A stretch of 64,000 nt of DNA, from assembly GCA_005223125.1 (NCBI GenBank), contig NJBH01000004.1, positions 36,995 to 100,994 of the forward strand. The letters run 5' to 3'. Shown here one piece after another: positions 29,401 to 37,894 of the stretch (its first letter is position 1; every line of letters begins with the position of its first letter). Origin of the DNA: Promethearchaeota archaeon Loki_b32 (GTDB lineage Archaea > Asgardarchaeota > Lokiarchaeia > Sigyniarchaeales > SOKP01). A program made the translations under genes and the position numbers. The notes under the pieces were generated by a model. That model was not told where the DNA came from and searched no databases. It was given only the letters and a program-made list of their open reading frames with translations.

Positions 29401-29574
29401 AAGAATACATAAACTGCAATCGTTTGTAGGAAAGGTTTTATCAAGTTGAGCCATTCTTCCTCCAATTGAAGGTGTCTTTTCTACTAAATAAACTTTAAAT
29501 CCCAATTCAGTTAAATCTAAAGAAGTTTGTATCCCTGCTATCCCACCACCAATAACTAACACTGATCCTTCCAT
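26494..29574 (-). CDS. hdrA: Double-length HdrA-like flavoprotein (module 1, copy b)
   Basis: At 1,026 residues it has the same layout as its neighbour at 21961: FAD loop plus DCSLCILAPKM, two internal ferredoxin motifs (CKGCGDCAVKCP and CGVCEKVC), the CHCGIN / LYSCSSDSQ / ASCTPRTHE cysteines near the middle, a second FAD loop and the terminal CIGCGTCEEACS and CKGCGTCAVNCP motifs. Note that the proline of the third ferredoxin motif is serine here. Long stretches are identical to the neighbouring copy, so the pair arose by a recent duplication. It is the first gene of module 1; a 150-base AT-rich gap separates it from the HdrCB fusion. Confidence 0.92.
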   Translation of the reverse strand: MEGSVLVIGGGIAGIQTSLDLTELGFKVYLVEKTPSIGGRMAQLDKTFPTNDCSLCILAPKMVEVFRNPNIELMTYHEVQKVSGKPGNFVVTVLKKPRYIDETKCKGCGDCAVKCPKIEFPNIFDMNLGKRKSVYIPFLQAVPPVYLIDPELCLKLTKGVCGVCEKVCTAEAIDYEQKPQEINLNVGALVVATGYDVLGEELTSRWGYNYKNVVSALEYERILSASGPFEGQILRPSDEKEPEKIAFIQCAGSRDLREGIPYCSSVCCMYSAKEAIITREHSENSKCFVFRHDVRAYGKNFYEFTQRAQEEYGVKYFQTKISRIKEDPETNDLVIHYEDLKTGEFKDFNANLVVLATPLVPSAGTKELSKVLDIELDDYNFFKEKSYYNKSLSSKEGIFLVGFCQGPMDIPETVADASGVASQVATLLNSFKFTETKEKVIRIPEKIVKETDIPRIGVLICHCGINIGKYIDIPQVIEHIKTLPNVVFCEDNLYSCSSDSQERIREVIGEYNLNRFIVASCTPRTHESLFQETCQEAGLNKYLFEMVNIRDQCSWVHMTEKELATEKAIDLIRMGVAKSRLLKSQEEKKLKITQTAMVIGGGISGMTAALNIANQGFIVYLIEKEKYLGGNLRYLNMLYPTQEDASILLNETIEKVEQNKNIQIFSNSDLKDINGFLGNYNVSLIDSDKKIHELKIGTIIVATGGQELKPNEFFEYKYTNHNVITQLQLEQKLKDEDNSWLTKLNHITTLLCVNARQEKGITYCSNICCESAIKNINILKELKQDLKLIVLYRDLQMAKKEFERYYRERRKDAIFLRYDLDDPPVIKEKNSGTSKFEINVFDTNLQDNIKFDTDLIVLSTPMIPADNLDELAKMLKVPLDKNGFFLEAHVKLRPLDFATDGIFLCGCAQWPKNIQDSISQGNGAAGRACRFLSAEEITTSGLIAEVDADLCIGCGTCEEACSYNAIEITNVLKDFEEVSLPIKKSSVNSGLCKGCGTCAVNCPVGAISIKHYDFEQINAMIRTLAT

Positions 29575-30068
29575 TATTTACCACTTTCTAATTTTTTTGA
29601 TAAAGATTTGTTTTCCACATCTTTTTATCCGTTGATTAAAAAATAAAGAAATGTAATTATATAAATATTTTTATGAAAAATGATCAAGGTCCGACACTTT
29701 TTATTTTTAAATGGTCGGATTTCATGCATCTTTCACGTTTATTCTTTCATAAACAATCATAATTCTTTTGAGATTTAATTTTATACGACATTATGGGTAT
29801 ATTTAGTTAAATTTAACTTTCTCAGCGATCAATATTCTACATTATGCATGTTTACGAAAAAAATTAAACCCGAAATATCATAAAGTTACAAAATAATAAA
29901 AAAAATCATTAATTCTGATAATTGTGTATGTCTTCCAAGAACTCTCATTTTAAAAGATTCATATAAAAGAAGATAAAATAATATAATATGATGAGCACAC
30001 AGGAAAGGAAGATAGTAGAATAAAAGGGAAAATAAAAAAGTAGCTTAATTAGATTCAGTCATATAAAA
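29575..30068. other. Intergenic region upstream of Hdr module 1
   Basis: These 494 bases hold no supported gene. They should contain the promoter of module 1. An inverted repeat, TCCGAC at 29690-29695 and GTCGGA at 29714-29719, stands out in otherwise AT-rich sequence about 120 bases before the HdrA start and could be an operator. Confidence 0.35.
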
Positions 30069-30345
30069 AGATCCTTATACTTTTCTTTGATTTTTTTTAG
30101 AAGATCTTTTTTTTCCTTCTCATCCATTTCAGAAAGTTTTTCTCTTATTTTATGAATTTCCTCTAAAGATTTTTCTTCTTTTAATAAACCATTTCCTCTG
30201 GAGTACAAATAATCACATCTTTTTCTTTTAATCTTTCATTTATGTTTCTAACTTGAAATTTAGTTTTGAATTTAACTATGTGGGTTAAATTCCAACTAAC
30301 TATTGCATCTATTTTATATTTTGTTGCTATAGCAATATGGAGGGC
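30069..30345 (-). pseudogene. Partial copy of the PIN-toxin locus at 46.5 kb
   Basis: This stretch is about 90% identical by eye to 46457-46743: it contains the last part of the PIN-domain gene and the charged helical frame downstream of it. The match ends abruptly at GGAGGGC, where the PIN gene's AALHIAIATK-coding region would continue; a G-rich 20-mer begins there instead. The N-terminal catalytic half is missing, so it is dead. One base fewer in an A-run makes the downstream helical frame continuous here from a TTG. Confidence 0.8.
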
Positions 30346-30361
30346 ACCACGGGGGAGGGAG
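30342..30361. repeat. G-rich 20-mer, copy 1
   Basis: GGGCACCACGGGGGAGGGAG occurs here and identically at 31935-31954. It is strikingly G-rich for this genome and sits exactly at the point where the PIN-gene copy is broken off. With the second copy it encloses the toxin-antitoxin island. Confidence 0.8.
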
Positions 30362-30562
30362 GGAACATTTTTTCTAAAAAAATCATTCTGTTCTCGTATT
30401 ATTCTTTGATCTTCCCCCTAATATTCCTTTTATTTGAATGATCTGGAATAAGGAGTGTGTTTAAAAATCCTATCAACTTTTTTTGAATAAATATTAAAGC
30501 AATAATTTTGATCAAAAATTATTTATAAATATATTTAGATATTTTTATTGAGGTAAATAATA

Positions 30563-30748
30563 ATGGCAACGGAAAAAGAAAATGTCATGCAAATGATAAA
30601 AGAACTCCCTGATGATATTACATTAGAGGATATCATGTATCATTTATATGCTAGGGAAAAGATCATCCGTGGTCTAAAGGATGCTAACGAAGGAAGAAAA
30701 GTATCGAACGAAAAAGCAAAAGAAGTTATTGAAAAATGGTTCGAATAG
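30563..30748 (+). CDS. RelB/ParD-type antitoxin
   Basis: The 61-residue protein is charged and helical, with ELPDDITLEDIMYHLYAREKI, the pattern of small prevent-host-death-like or RelB-like antitoxins that pair with RelE/ParE toxins, and a flexible acidic C-terminus (EKAKEVIEKWFE). Its stop lies 13 bases inside the toxin gene, the usual arrangement that couples antitoxin and toxin production. A GAGGTAAATAATA ribosome site precedes the ATG. Confidence 0.8.
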   Translation: MATEKENVMQMIKELPDDITLEDIMYHLYAREKIIRGLKDANEGRKVSNEKAKEVIEKWFE

Positions 30749-31020
30749 AATGGACTGAACGCTCTTTAGAAGACTTAAATGAGATACATGATTATATAGC
30801 GCGGGATTCTAAAAGTTATGCAAACCTTTTTGTTAATAAGTTATATGATGCCGTTCAGAAACTAAAGGAGTTTCCGAATATAGGTAGAATTGTGCCGGAA
30901 GTCAATATTGCATCCGTAAGAGAAATCATTTTTCAAAATTATAGAATTATTTATAGAAATATGAATGATTATGTTGAAATCATTACAATATTTCATGGAA
31001 GTCGTTTGTTGAGATTATAA
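30736..31020 (+). CDS. RelE/ParE-family toxin
   Basis: The 94-residue protein matches the RelE/ParE fold: VRIEWTERSLEDLNEIHDYI at the N-terminus, a central helix with LKEFPNIGRIVPE, and the closing strands VREIIFQNYRIIYR and ITIFHGSRLLRL. RelE members cleave mRNA on the ribosome and ParE members poison gyrase; sequence does not decide. It overlaps the antitoxin gene and has the GTG/ATG-less start typical of such overlaps (ATG at 30736). Confidence 0.88.
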   Translation: MVRIEWTERSLEDLNEIHDYIARDSKSYANLFVNKLYDAVQKLKEFPNIGRIVPEVNIASVREIIFQNYRIIYRNMNDYVEIITIFHGSRLLRL

Positions 31021-31156
31021 GAATATAAATATTACAAAATTAATAACGGGAGGATATTTTCTCCCGATCCTGATCCCTGGAAGTAGGAAGAATACGATAA
31101 AATTAATCAGGCAGTAAGAGTTTTCCAAAAAAAAAATGCCAAGTTAAGTCTCAAAA

Positions 31157-31558
31157 CTACCAAGATCTTAGTTGTAAATTGAACATTTCTTTAAGTTTTT
31201 TATCATTAGAGTAAATAATGTTCGTATCGTGCTTTTTACACGTCATGGCGATGATTTCATCATGCGATTCGTGACTTTTAGCATTATTTAACATCAATTT
31301 AATGATTGTCATATTAAAATCATCGATAATGATATTTTCTGAGCTTTCCCATCGATTGAGAGCCTCCTTAAATGCGCTTGTTTTCCCAGCTTTTCTCATT
31401 TTCCAAAGCAATTCTGCGATTGCAATTGTAGGTAGGATTACTGTTATTTCTCCATTTATTACTTTTTTTTTCAATTGTTGGAGTATTGGGGGAATTTTTT
31501 GATAGTCATAATGAAAATAGAATAGAACCTGAGCACCAATTACTGCCTTTTCTATCAT
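31157..31558 (-). CDS. PIN-domain (VapC-like) toxin, possibly impaired
   Basis: The 133-residue protein has the PIN pattern: a first strand (AVIGAQVLFYF), a conserved Glu in IAIAELLWK near residue 48, and the C-terminal acidic pair in SHDEIIAMTCKKHDTNIIYSND near residues 98-118. The aspartate normally found in the first strand (xDTNVL) is glycine or alanine here, so nuclease activity may be lost. Upstream on the same strand, 28 bases away, is an AbrB-type antitoxin gene, the standard VapBC arrangement. Confidence 0.8.
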   Translation of the reverse strand: MIEKAVIGAQVLFYFHYDYQKIPPILQQLKKKVINGEITVILPTIAIAELLWKMRKAGKTSAFKEALNRWESSENIIIDDFNMTIIKLMLNNAKSHESHDEIIAMTCKKHDTNIIYSNDKKLKEMFNLQLRSW

Positions 31559-31586
31559 TTTATATCAAGAACCATCTATTTTTTGA

Positions 31587-31862
31587 TTATTCCTCAATAG
31601 GAAATAACGATTTTTTTGCTTGATCTAACTCTTCCTCTGTAAATGGAGGTACATCTTCAAATAAATTATCTTCAATCTCAAGAGGATGTATTTTTTTTTT
31701 GATTAGAATAGTCTTATCGTCCTTCAATTCCATCTCAACCTCATTTTTATCTTCAATAGCTAACTTGTCTCTCCATTCTTTTGGTATTACAATCCTTCCA
31801 TTTGATGAGACTTTTTGAGTAATTTTTTCGGTCATTTGTATTTTCATTTTTCTAATTGTCAT
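31587..31862 (-). CDS. SpoVT/AbrB-type antitoxin (VapB-like)
   Basis: The 91-residue protein has a swapped-hairpin AbrB domain in KVSSNGRIVIPKEWRDKLAI near residue 17, followed by VEMELKDDKTILIKKK and an acidic tail (EDVPPFTEEELDQAKKS) that would block the toxin. It precedes the PIN gene by 28 bases on the same strand. The ATG at 31829 (MTEKITQKV) is an alternative start. AbrB antitoxins also bind their own promoter. Confidence 0.88.
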   Translation of the reverse strand: MTIRKMKIQMTEKITQKVSSNGRIVIPKEWRDKLAIEDKNEVEMELKDDKTILIKKKIHPLEIEDNLFEDVPPFTEEELDQAKKSLFPIEE

Positions 31863-31934
31863 TATAATATAGTAAATGACAGTTATTATATTTTTTCAAA
31901 ACTAGCAATAGCTAAGAACTTATTCTTTAGGAGG

Positions 31935-31954
31935 GGGCACCACGGGGGAGGGAG
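31935..31954. repeat. G-rich 20-mer, copy 2
   Basis: This is the exact second copy of the 20-mer at 30342-30361, in the same orientation, 1.59 kb away. It lies in the gap between the AbrB-type antitoxin and the MvhD gene of module 2. Confidence 0.8.
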
Positions 31955-31990
31955 ATAATAGCGAAAGTAATAAATAAAAAATTTGTTATT

Positions 31991-32422
31991 TTAAATTGCT
32001 TGTAATGGACCTAGTTTTTTAATTTTATTAGTAAATTCAGTGATAACTTCAGCGAATCGTTTTCCTTCAGAGGCACTTACCCATTCAAGCCTAAATCTTT
32101 TATCAAGATTAAATATTTTTAAAACTTCTCGAAAACGTTCAAATCTATCTCTCGCAAACTCATTTCCTTTCAAGTAATGACAATCACCAATATGACATCC
32201 GGTTACAATAACTCCATCGATACCATCTTTAAATGCCTCTAAAATGAAAGCGGGGTCTACTCTACCAGAACACATTACACGTACTATTCTAATTGTGGGG
32301 GGGTATTGAAATCGTGAGACTCCAGCTAAATCTGCTCCAGCATAACTACACCAATTACAACAAAAACATAAGATATTTGGGTGAAATTCCTTATTTTTTA
32401 CTTTCTTTTCTTTACTTATCAT
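31991..32422 (-). CDS. mvhD: MvhD-like electron transfer subunit (module 2)
   Basis: The 143-residue protein is a close paralogue of the one at 21510, with the cluster cysteines in [29 protein letters not shown] and [11 protein letters not shown]. It receives electrons from a hydrogenase or formate dehydrogenase partner not encoded here and hands them to HdrA. It begins 20 bases after the HdrA gene and is the last gene of module 2. Confidence 0.93.
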   Translation of the reverse strand: MISKEKKVKNKEFHPNILCFCCNWCSYAGADLAGVSRFQYPPTIRIVRVMCSGRVDPAFILEAFKDGIDGVIVTGCHIGDCHYLKGNEFARDRFERFREVLKIFNLDKRFRLEWVSASEGKRFAEVITEFTNKIKKLGPLQAI

Positions 32423-32442
32423 TTTCTTTTATTAATTATAAT

Positions 32443-35400
32443 TTAACTTTGAACTAAAAGTGCAGAAATCATAGCGTGAATTTGCTCAAAACCAAAATGT
32501 TTAATAACTATTGTTGAGTTAGGGCATTGAGCACCACATGTACCACATCCTTTGCAAAGTGCAGGATTTATGTGGGATTTCAATATAGTCATTGTGAAAT
32601 CTTCGAACGTTCTTTCTTCCTCTATTAATTCTATAGCGTTAAATTGACAAACTTCAAGACAACTTCCACAACCAATGCAATTTTCTTCTATTACAACAGC
32701 TACAAGCCCAGATGTTACAAGTTTTTCAGCGCTTAAAATTTTTACTGCTTGGGCAGCAGCTCCATTGGATTGTGCTATTGATTCTCGAAGATCTTTAGGT
32801 GAATGTGCGCTCCCACATAAATATATACCATCTGTTGCAAAATCAATTGGTCTCAATTTAACATGAGCTTCCAAAAAGAATTTGTCCTCATTAAGTGGAA
32901 CTTTTAACATTTTTGCTAAATCTTCATTTTCTTTTATAGGTGCTACGAGACCTGTACTTAATACAATTAAATCAGGATTTATTTCAATTTCTCCTAAATC
33001 TGGATTGTTTACTATTATTTTTAATTGTTTATTTTTAATATTTAATTCTGGAGGTTTAGTTTCATCAAATCTTATGAAGATAACCTTTTTATCTCGTGCT
33101 AGGTTATAATATTTTTCTTTAAAACCATATGTCCTAATATCACGATAAAGAATCACTATTTCTATTTTAGGATTGATTTCTTTTGCTTTTAACGCATTTT
33201 TAATGGCTTCTGAACAACAGATTCTGCTACAATATGGGTGATCTTCATTTCTGGATCCAACGCATTGAATCATAACTATTGATTTCACTCCTTTTACTTT
33301 ATCTGTAGTAAAAAGATCTTTTTCAAATTCAGTTTGGGTTATAATTCTTTGGTCTTGTCCAAAATTGTATTCATTTGGTTGATATTCTTTTGCTCCAGTC
33401 GCTACAACTATTATTCCAAGTTCAAGATCAACACTTTTGTTATTATTTCCGTAGTTTATATTTGTGGAAAAATTTCCAATATACCCTGATATTGAATTGA
33501 TTTGAGCATTTTTAAATACTTGAATAAGTTGATTATTTTCAACATTTTTAATTAAATTTTTAAGATATTCCTGAATATTATCATTTTCAAGGGTCCGATA
33601 AAGATTTTTAGCAATTCCCCCTAGAGAATCTTCCTTTTCAATTAAGTAAACTTCATAACCTTGAGAAGCTAGATTTAATGCTGCTGACATTCCAGATACA
33701 CCACCACCTATAATCAAACCTTTATTTATTACAGCTATTTCTTGTTCCTGTAACGGGATTAATTGGCTAGCCTTTGCTACTGACATGCGCAATAAGTCTT
33801 TTGATTTTGCCGTTGCTTTTTCAGGTTCATGCATATGGACCCACGAACATTGATCTCGAATATTTACCATTTCAAATAGATATTTATTTAAACCAACTTC
33901 TCTTATTGTCGCTTGAAATAAAGCTTCATGAGTTCTTGGAGTACATGATGCAACAATCACTCTATTCAGTTTGTTATTTTCTATTTTTTCTTTAATATTA
34001 GTTTGAGTATCTGCTGAACAGGTATATAAATTATGTTCGGCATAAACAACATTGGGTAAAGTTTTAACATATTCTACTACATTAGGAACATCAACAACCC
34101 CACCAATATTTATTCCGCAGTGACATATAAATACTCCTATTCGCGGTGGTTGATCAGTTACATCCAATTCTTCGGGAAGTTCTTTCTTAGAGACTAATTT
34201 GTTTCTTGCTTCTGATAGAAGAACATTTACACATCCAGCAGCAGCACTAGCTTCAATAACAGTTTCTGGAATATCTTTAGGTGTTGCGAAAGACCCACAA
34301 ACATAAATCCCTGGTCTTGAAGTATCTACGGGAGTAAAAGTTTCAGTTTTACAAAACCCATATTCATTTAATTGGATATTTAATTTCTGTGCTAATTCTT
34401 TTGCTTGTTGATTAGGTTGCATTCCTACAGAAAGGACGACTAGATTAAAAAATTCTTCAATAATTTTTCCATTTCCTGTTTCATAATAAACTTTTAAATC
34501 TTTAGAGTCCGGAATTTCTTTAATAGAAGATATTCTGCGCCTGATATATCTTATTCCATACTCATCCTTTGCTCGTTCAATATATTTATCAAAATCTTTA
34601 CCATATGCTCTGATATCCATTGTAAAAATGGTTGGATCTATAATATTCATATGCTCTTTCGCTATAACTGCTTCTTTTGTAGTATACATACAACATACTG
34701 AAGAGCAATAATCATTACCCTGCTTTCTGTCCCTTGAACCAATACAATTTAAAAAGGCAATTTTTTTAGGAATAATTCCATCAGAAGGGCGAATTATTAA
34801 ACCTGAGTGTGGTCCACTAGCACTTAGAATACGCTCAAATTCAATACTAGTGATTACATTTAGATATTTACCATAGCCGAATTGCTTTAAAGGGGTAGGA
34901 TCGTATTCATCAAACCCTATTGCTAATACTACAGCACCTACATTAAGGTTAATTTCTTTATTTTGAAGTTCATAATCTATAGCTTTTACTTTACATATTC
35001 CCTTACATATTCCACAACCTATACATTTGTCTTTGTCAATTGAAAACACTAATGGAACTGCCTGTGGAAATTTTACGGATATTGCTGCTATATTAGAAAG
35101 TTTCTCATTAAAAAAATCTATAGCCTCTATTGGACATTGTTGAGCACACAAACCACATCCAGTACATTTATTTTGATCTAAACGAAGTGTTCTTTGAGTT
35201 AAATCAACCTTAAAATTACCAGGTTCACCTTCAATTTTTTCTATTGAAGAATTAATTAAAATATCGATATTTTCATGTCGTCCAGTTTCTACTAATTTCG
35301 GGGCAAGAATACATATTGCACAGTCATTAGTTGGAAATGTTTTATCTAATTGAGACATAACTCCACCAATACTGGTTGTTGATTCTGCGAGATAAACTTT

Positions 35401-35484
35401 ATAACCTGAATCTGCTAAATCTATAGAAGTTTGAATACCTGCAATTCCACCACCAATTACTAGAACAGCTCCGACTTTCTCCAT
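32443..35484 (-). CDS. hdrA: Double-length HdrA-like flavoprotein (module 2)
   Basis: The 1,013-residue protein follows the double HdrA plan: FAD loop VIGGGIAGIQ, the cysteines of DCAICILAPKL, two ferredoxin motifs (CTGCGLCAQQCP, CIGCGICKGICK), CHCGINIGG near residue 452, LYTCSADTQ, ASCTPRTHE, a second FAD loop IIGGGVSGM, and C-terminal CIGCGSCLEVCQ and CKGCGTCGAQCP. The DCAIC segment is the best guide for the selenocysteine position in the HdrA at 39976. It is more distant from the two module 1 copies than those are from each other. The ATG overlaps the HdrCB stop (TAATG). Confidence 0.93.
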   Translation of the reverse strand: MEKVGAVLVIGGGIAGIQTSIDLADSGYKVYLAESTTSIGGVMSQLDKTFPTNDCAICILAPKLVETGRHENIDILINSSIEKIEGEPGNFKVDLTQRTLRLDQNKCTGCGLCAQQCPIEAIDFFNEKLSNIAAISVKFPQAVPLVFSIDKDKCIGCGICKGICKVKAIDYELQNKEINLNVGAVVLAIGFDEYDPTPLKQFGYGKYLNVITSIEFERILSASGPHSGLIIRPSDGIIPKKIAFLNCIGSRDRKQGNDYCSSVCCMYTTKEAVIAKEHMNIIDPTIFTMDIRAYGKDFDKYIERAKDEYGIRYIRRRISSIKEIPDSKDLKVYYETGNGKIIEEFFNLVVLSVGMQPNQQAKELAQKLNIQLNEYGFCKTETFTPVDTSRPGIYVCGSFATPKDIPETVIEASAAAGCVNVLLSEARNKLVSKKELPEELDVTDQPPRIGVFICHCGINIGGVVDVPNVVEYVKTLPNVVYAEHNLYTCSADTQTNIKEKIENNKLNRVIVASCTPRTHEALFQATIREVGLNKYLFEMVNIRDQCSWVHMHEPEKATAKSKDLLRMSVAKASQLIPLQEQEIAVINKGLIIGGGVSGMSAALNLASQGYEVYLIEKEDSLGGIAKNLYRTLENDNIQEYLKNLIKNVENNQLIQVFKNAQINSISGYIGNFSTNINYGNNNKSVDLELGIIVVATGAKEYQPNEYNFGQDQRIITQTEFEKDLFTTDKVKGVKSIVMIQCVGSRNEDHPYCSRICCSEAIKNALKAKEINPKIEIVILYRDIRTYGFKEKYYNLARDKKVIFIRFDETKPPELNIKNKQLKIIVNNPDLGEIEINPDLIVLSTGLVAPIKENEDLAKMLKVPLNEDKFFLEAHVKLRPIDFATDGIYLCGSAHSPKDLRESIAQSNGAAAQAVKILSAEKLVTSGLVAVVIEENCIGCGSCLEVCQFNAIELIEEERTFEDFTMTILKSHINPALCKGCGTCGAQCPNSTIVIKHFGFEQIHAMISALLVQS

Positions 35485-36761
35485 TACTTTCCCTCAACAT
35501 TTTTATTGGGTTCTATTATTTTTATCAGATCTACTAAAAACTCTGAAAAATCTAAAATTTCAATAGAAGAAAAGTCTTCATAGTCTTTTTTTAGACAATT
35601 TAGATGCATGCGACATTTTGGACAAGATGTAATCATTTTGGTTCCAACAGCTTTAGCTTCTAAAAGACGTTTATATCGCAATGCTTTAGACCGCTCATTA
35701 CAATTCATCCAAGAATTTACTCCACAACAATAAGAATTTTCTTTATTGTGTTCCATTTCTTTAAAATTATAACCAATAATTTTCAAATGCTTGAAGATTT
35801 CTCGGACTTCCTCAATTATTTTATTATCCTTTGGTAAAAATCTACTTAACCTACAAGGGTCATGATAAGTAAAAGGAATAACCTCATCAGATTTATTAGG
35901 ATTTTTAAATAGAACTTTTCCCTGCTTCCATTTATCAAAAATATATTCAATTATGTGTTTAACTTCAAATTTTTTATTAAACTCTTCAAACAGTTTTGGA
36001 TAATCAATTTTAAAGGTTCTATAACATTCAGCACAAGCAGTAACAATTGTTGTAGCTCCCGTTTCTTCAAACCGTTTAACATTTTTTTTTGCTAATTCAA
36101 TAAAGCTTTCGAATTTTGCTTGACCCCAATATAAATCGTGTCCACAGCATATCTCATCTTTTAGAATCACTACCGGATCTTTTTCTAATTGACAAATAAT
36201 CTTAAGTGTGCTTTCTGCTATAGATAATGAGTCTTCAAATTCATAGTTAAAAAAAGGTAAACATCCGACATAATATAAAATATTTCCCTTATCTGAAGTT
36301 TTACATCCTTTTGGAATCCAATCTAAAGGTCTCTCAATTTCCATATTGTCTTGACTCATCATTTCTGACATCAAAGGATAAATACCTTTATGAGCAATAG
36401 AACGATCAGGATTTTGAATATCTTTTAATCGCATTTTATATCTAGCAATTCTGACAATATCAGCAAAATTAATATCTTTAGGGCAATGTTCTAGGCAACT
36501 ATTACACATTAAACAATCCCATAATACCTGACTATTAATTATCTCATCTTCAAAGCCTTCTAATATCATTTGAATAATTCTACTAGGTGTAAATTTTTGA
36601 ACCTTACTGATTTGACATACACCCGAGCAACGGGCACATTGATAACACTTTTTTAGCAAATTAATTAAATCTGGTTCATAAATCTTTCTTAAGTATAAAT
36701 TAGAATCATTTTCTTCTTGTTTTACCTTTTTAAGATTTTCGATTTCAGTTATGAGATTCAC
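35484..36761 (-). CDS. HdrC-HdrB fusion (module 2)
   Basis: At 425 residues it matches the fusion at 25062 throughout: CYQCARCSGVC and CLMCNSCLEHCP ferredoxin motifs, then the two CCG modules (EICCGHDLY with ACAEC; SYCCGVNSW with SCPKC). It should form the disulfide-reducing half of an HdrABC-type complex. The GTG start lies five bases after the FrhB-like gene ends, behind AAGGAA, and its stop overlaps the HdrA start, so FrhB, HdrCB and HdrA are probably made in fixed ratio. Confidence 0.92.
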   Translation of the reverse strand: MNLITEIENLKKVKQEENDSNLYLRKIYEPDLINLLKKCYQCARCSGVCQISKVQKFTPSRIIQMILEGFEDEIINSQVLWDCLMCNSCLEHCPKDINFADIVRIARYKMRLKDIQNPDRSIAHKGIYPLMSEMMSQDNMEIERPLDWIPKGCKTSDKGNILYYVGCLPFFNYEFEDSLSIAESTLKIICQLEKDPVVILKDEICCGHDLYWGQAKFESFIELAKKNVKRFEETGATTIVTACAECYRTFKIDYPKLFEEFNKKFEVKHIIEYIFDKWKQGKVLFKNPNKSDEVIPFTYHDPCRLSRFLPKDNKIIEEVREIFKHLKIIGYNFKEMEHNKENSYCCGVNSWMNCNERSKALRYKRLLEAKAVGTKMITSCPKCRMHLNCLKKDYEDFSSIEILDFSEFLVDLIKIIEPNKNVEGK

Positions 36762-36765
36762 TTCC

Positions 36766-37878
36766 TTATTTTAAGTTTTTCATGAATTCTTTTCTTCGTT
36801 CTATTTTTGATTCTGAAAATTTAGCTATTAGGGTTTTTATATTTCCTTTTGTATTTTCATCAAGTTTTAAGTTTTTAATAATGTTTTTATCTAATGCCTT
36901 CTGGAGTAACTGCCTACCTTTTTCAGTTCGGGGTATTACAGTAGTAAATCTATCTGGGGATCCAAGCCCTCCAAACGAAATATCTGAATAAATATTGGTA
37001 AAATCAATACATGAATGACAAGCTGGGCGTATATAATTAACTAATTTATTAAAAGGAATATGGATTATCTTTTCTTTTGAGTCTTTATCTTCTAGCTTTA
37101 AAATTAAATCCTCCTTAATATTTATTTTTATAATATCTTCGAATTTTATCTTAAATTCTTTTTCAAATATCTCGATTTGAGATTTTTCAAATAGAAAATT
37201 GTGATAACAGAATAAACCTAAACAAATCTCAACATGTTCTGAAGGGGTAACTCCTAAAGTCTGCATACATCTTATAGTATAAATTTGACAAGGTGTTCCC
37301 ACAATTGCTAACTTTTTAAATTTATAATGACTTAATTGAGGAATTGAGGTTGTATAAGTGCTAAACCTTTGTATTTCATCTACTTGTGGAGATATATTTA
37401 AAATTGTACCCGATGCTTTAATTAGGTCGTCTTTATTCTCTGCCAACATAGCTTCTCGAGAAAATGGACTCTCAGCTTTAGAGACTATTGCTCCATCGAT
37501 AATTTTATTTTCTAATAAGAAATTTAAAAGTGTATTTACCACACCTCCATCTGTCCCATGTTTTAGAAATTCTTTATCCGTACTTTGACAAGAATAGAAA
37601 TCTTCAGCAAATCCGTAAGGCATTGATTTAAAATCAGTGAATTGATATGTCTTATTAAGATCATCATCTAAAATATGTGTTTGAGGGCACAAGTAATAAC
37701 ATATACCACATTCAAGGCATGCATCCTTATTTATATATTCAGGAGGGGATTTAGGCTCTTTAAAGCCTATTACATTCTCGAATGTTGCCGAACAGAAAGA
37801 AGTACATCCACCACATTCTTGGCAGATCCCTTTTTCATGAACTTCCTTAATTAAATCTTGAAATGTTTTTATACTCAT
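36766..37878 (-). CDS. FrhB-like F420/quinone-type iron-sulfur flavoprotein (short form)
   Basis: The protein (370 residues from the ATG at 37878) belongs to the FrhB/FdhB/FpoF family: two N-terminal ferredoxin motifs (CQECGGCTSFC and CLECGICYYLCP), the HGTDGGVVNTLL loop, IVGTPCQIYTIRC, GLFCYHNF, and the ACHSCIDFT cysteines with SDISFGGLGSP. FrhB binds FAD and reduces or oxidises F420. A longer reading to 37947 would overlap the preceding gene by 53 bases and adds no family sequence, so I use the inner ATG. The gene leads into HdrCB-HdrA-MvhD, suggesting F420 or a related carrier as partner of module 2. Confidence 0.88.
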   Translation of the reverse strand: MSIKTFQDLIKEVHEKGICQECGGCTSFCSATFENVIGFKEPKSPPEYINKDACLECGICYYLCPQTHILDDDLNKTYQFTDFKSMPYGFAEDFYSCQSTDKEFLKHGTDGGVVNTLLNFLLENKIIDGAIVSKAESPFSREAMLAENKDDLIKASGTILNISPQVDEIQRFSTYTTSIPQLSHYKFKKLAIVGTPCQIYTIRCMQTLGVTPSEHVEICLGLFCYHNFLFEKSQIEIFEKEFKIKFEDIIKINIKEDLILKLEDKDSKEKIIHIPFNKLVNYIRPACHSCIDFTNIYSDISFGGLGSPDRFTTVIPRTEKGRQLLQKALDKNIIKNLKLDENTKGNIKTLIAKFSESKIERRKEFMKNLK

Positions 37879-37894
37879 ATTAATAATTTTTATA

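Noticed and set aside
21961-29574. The two module 1 HdrA genes as an assembly duplication
   Set aside because: They differ by many scattered substitutions, including one ferredoxin-motif proline, and have different flanking genes, so both are real.
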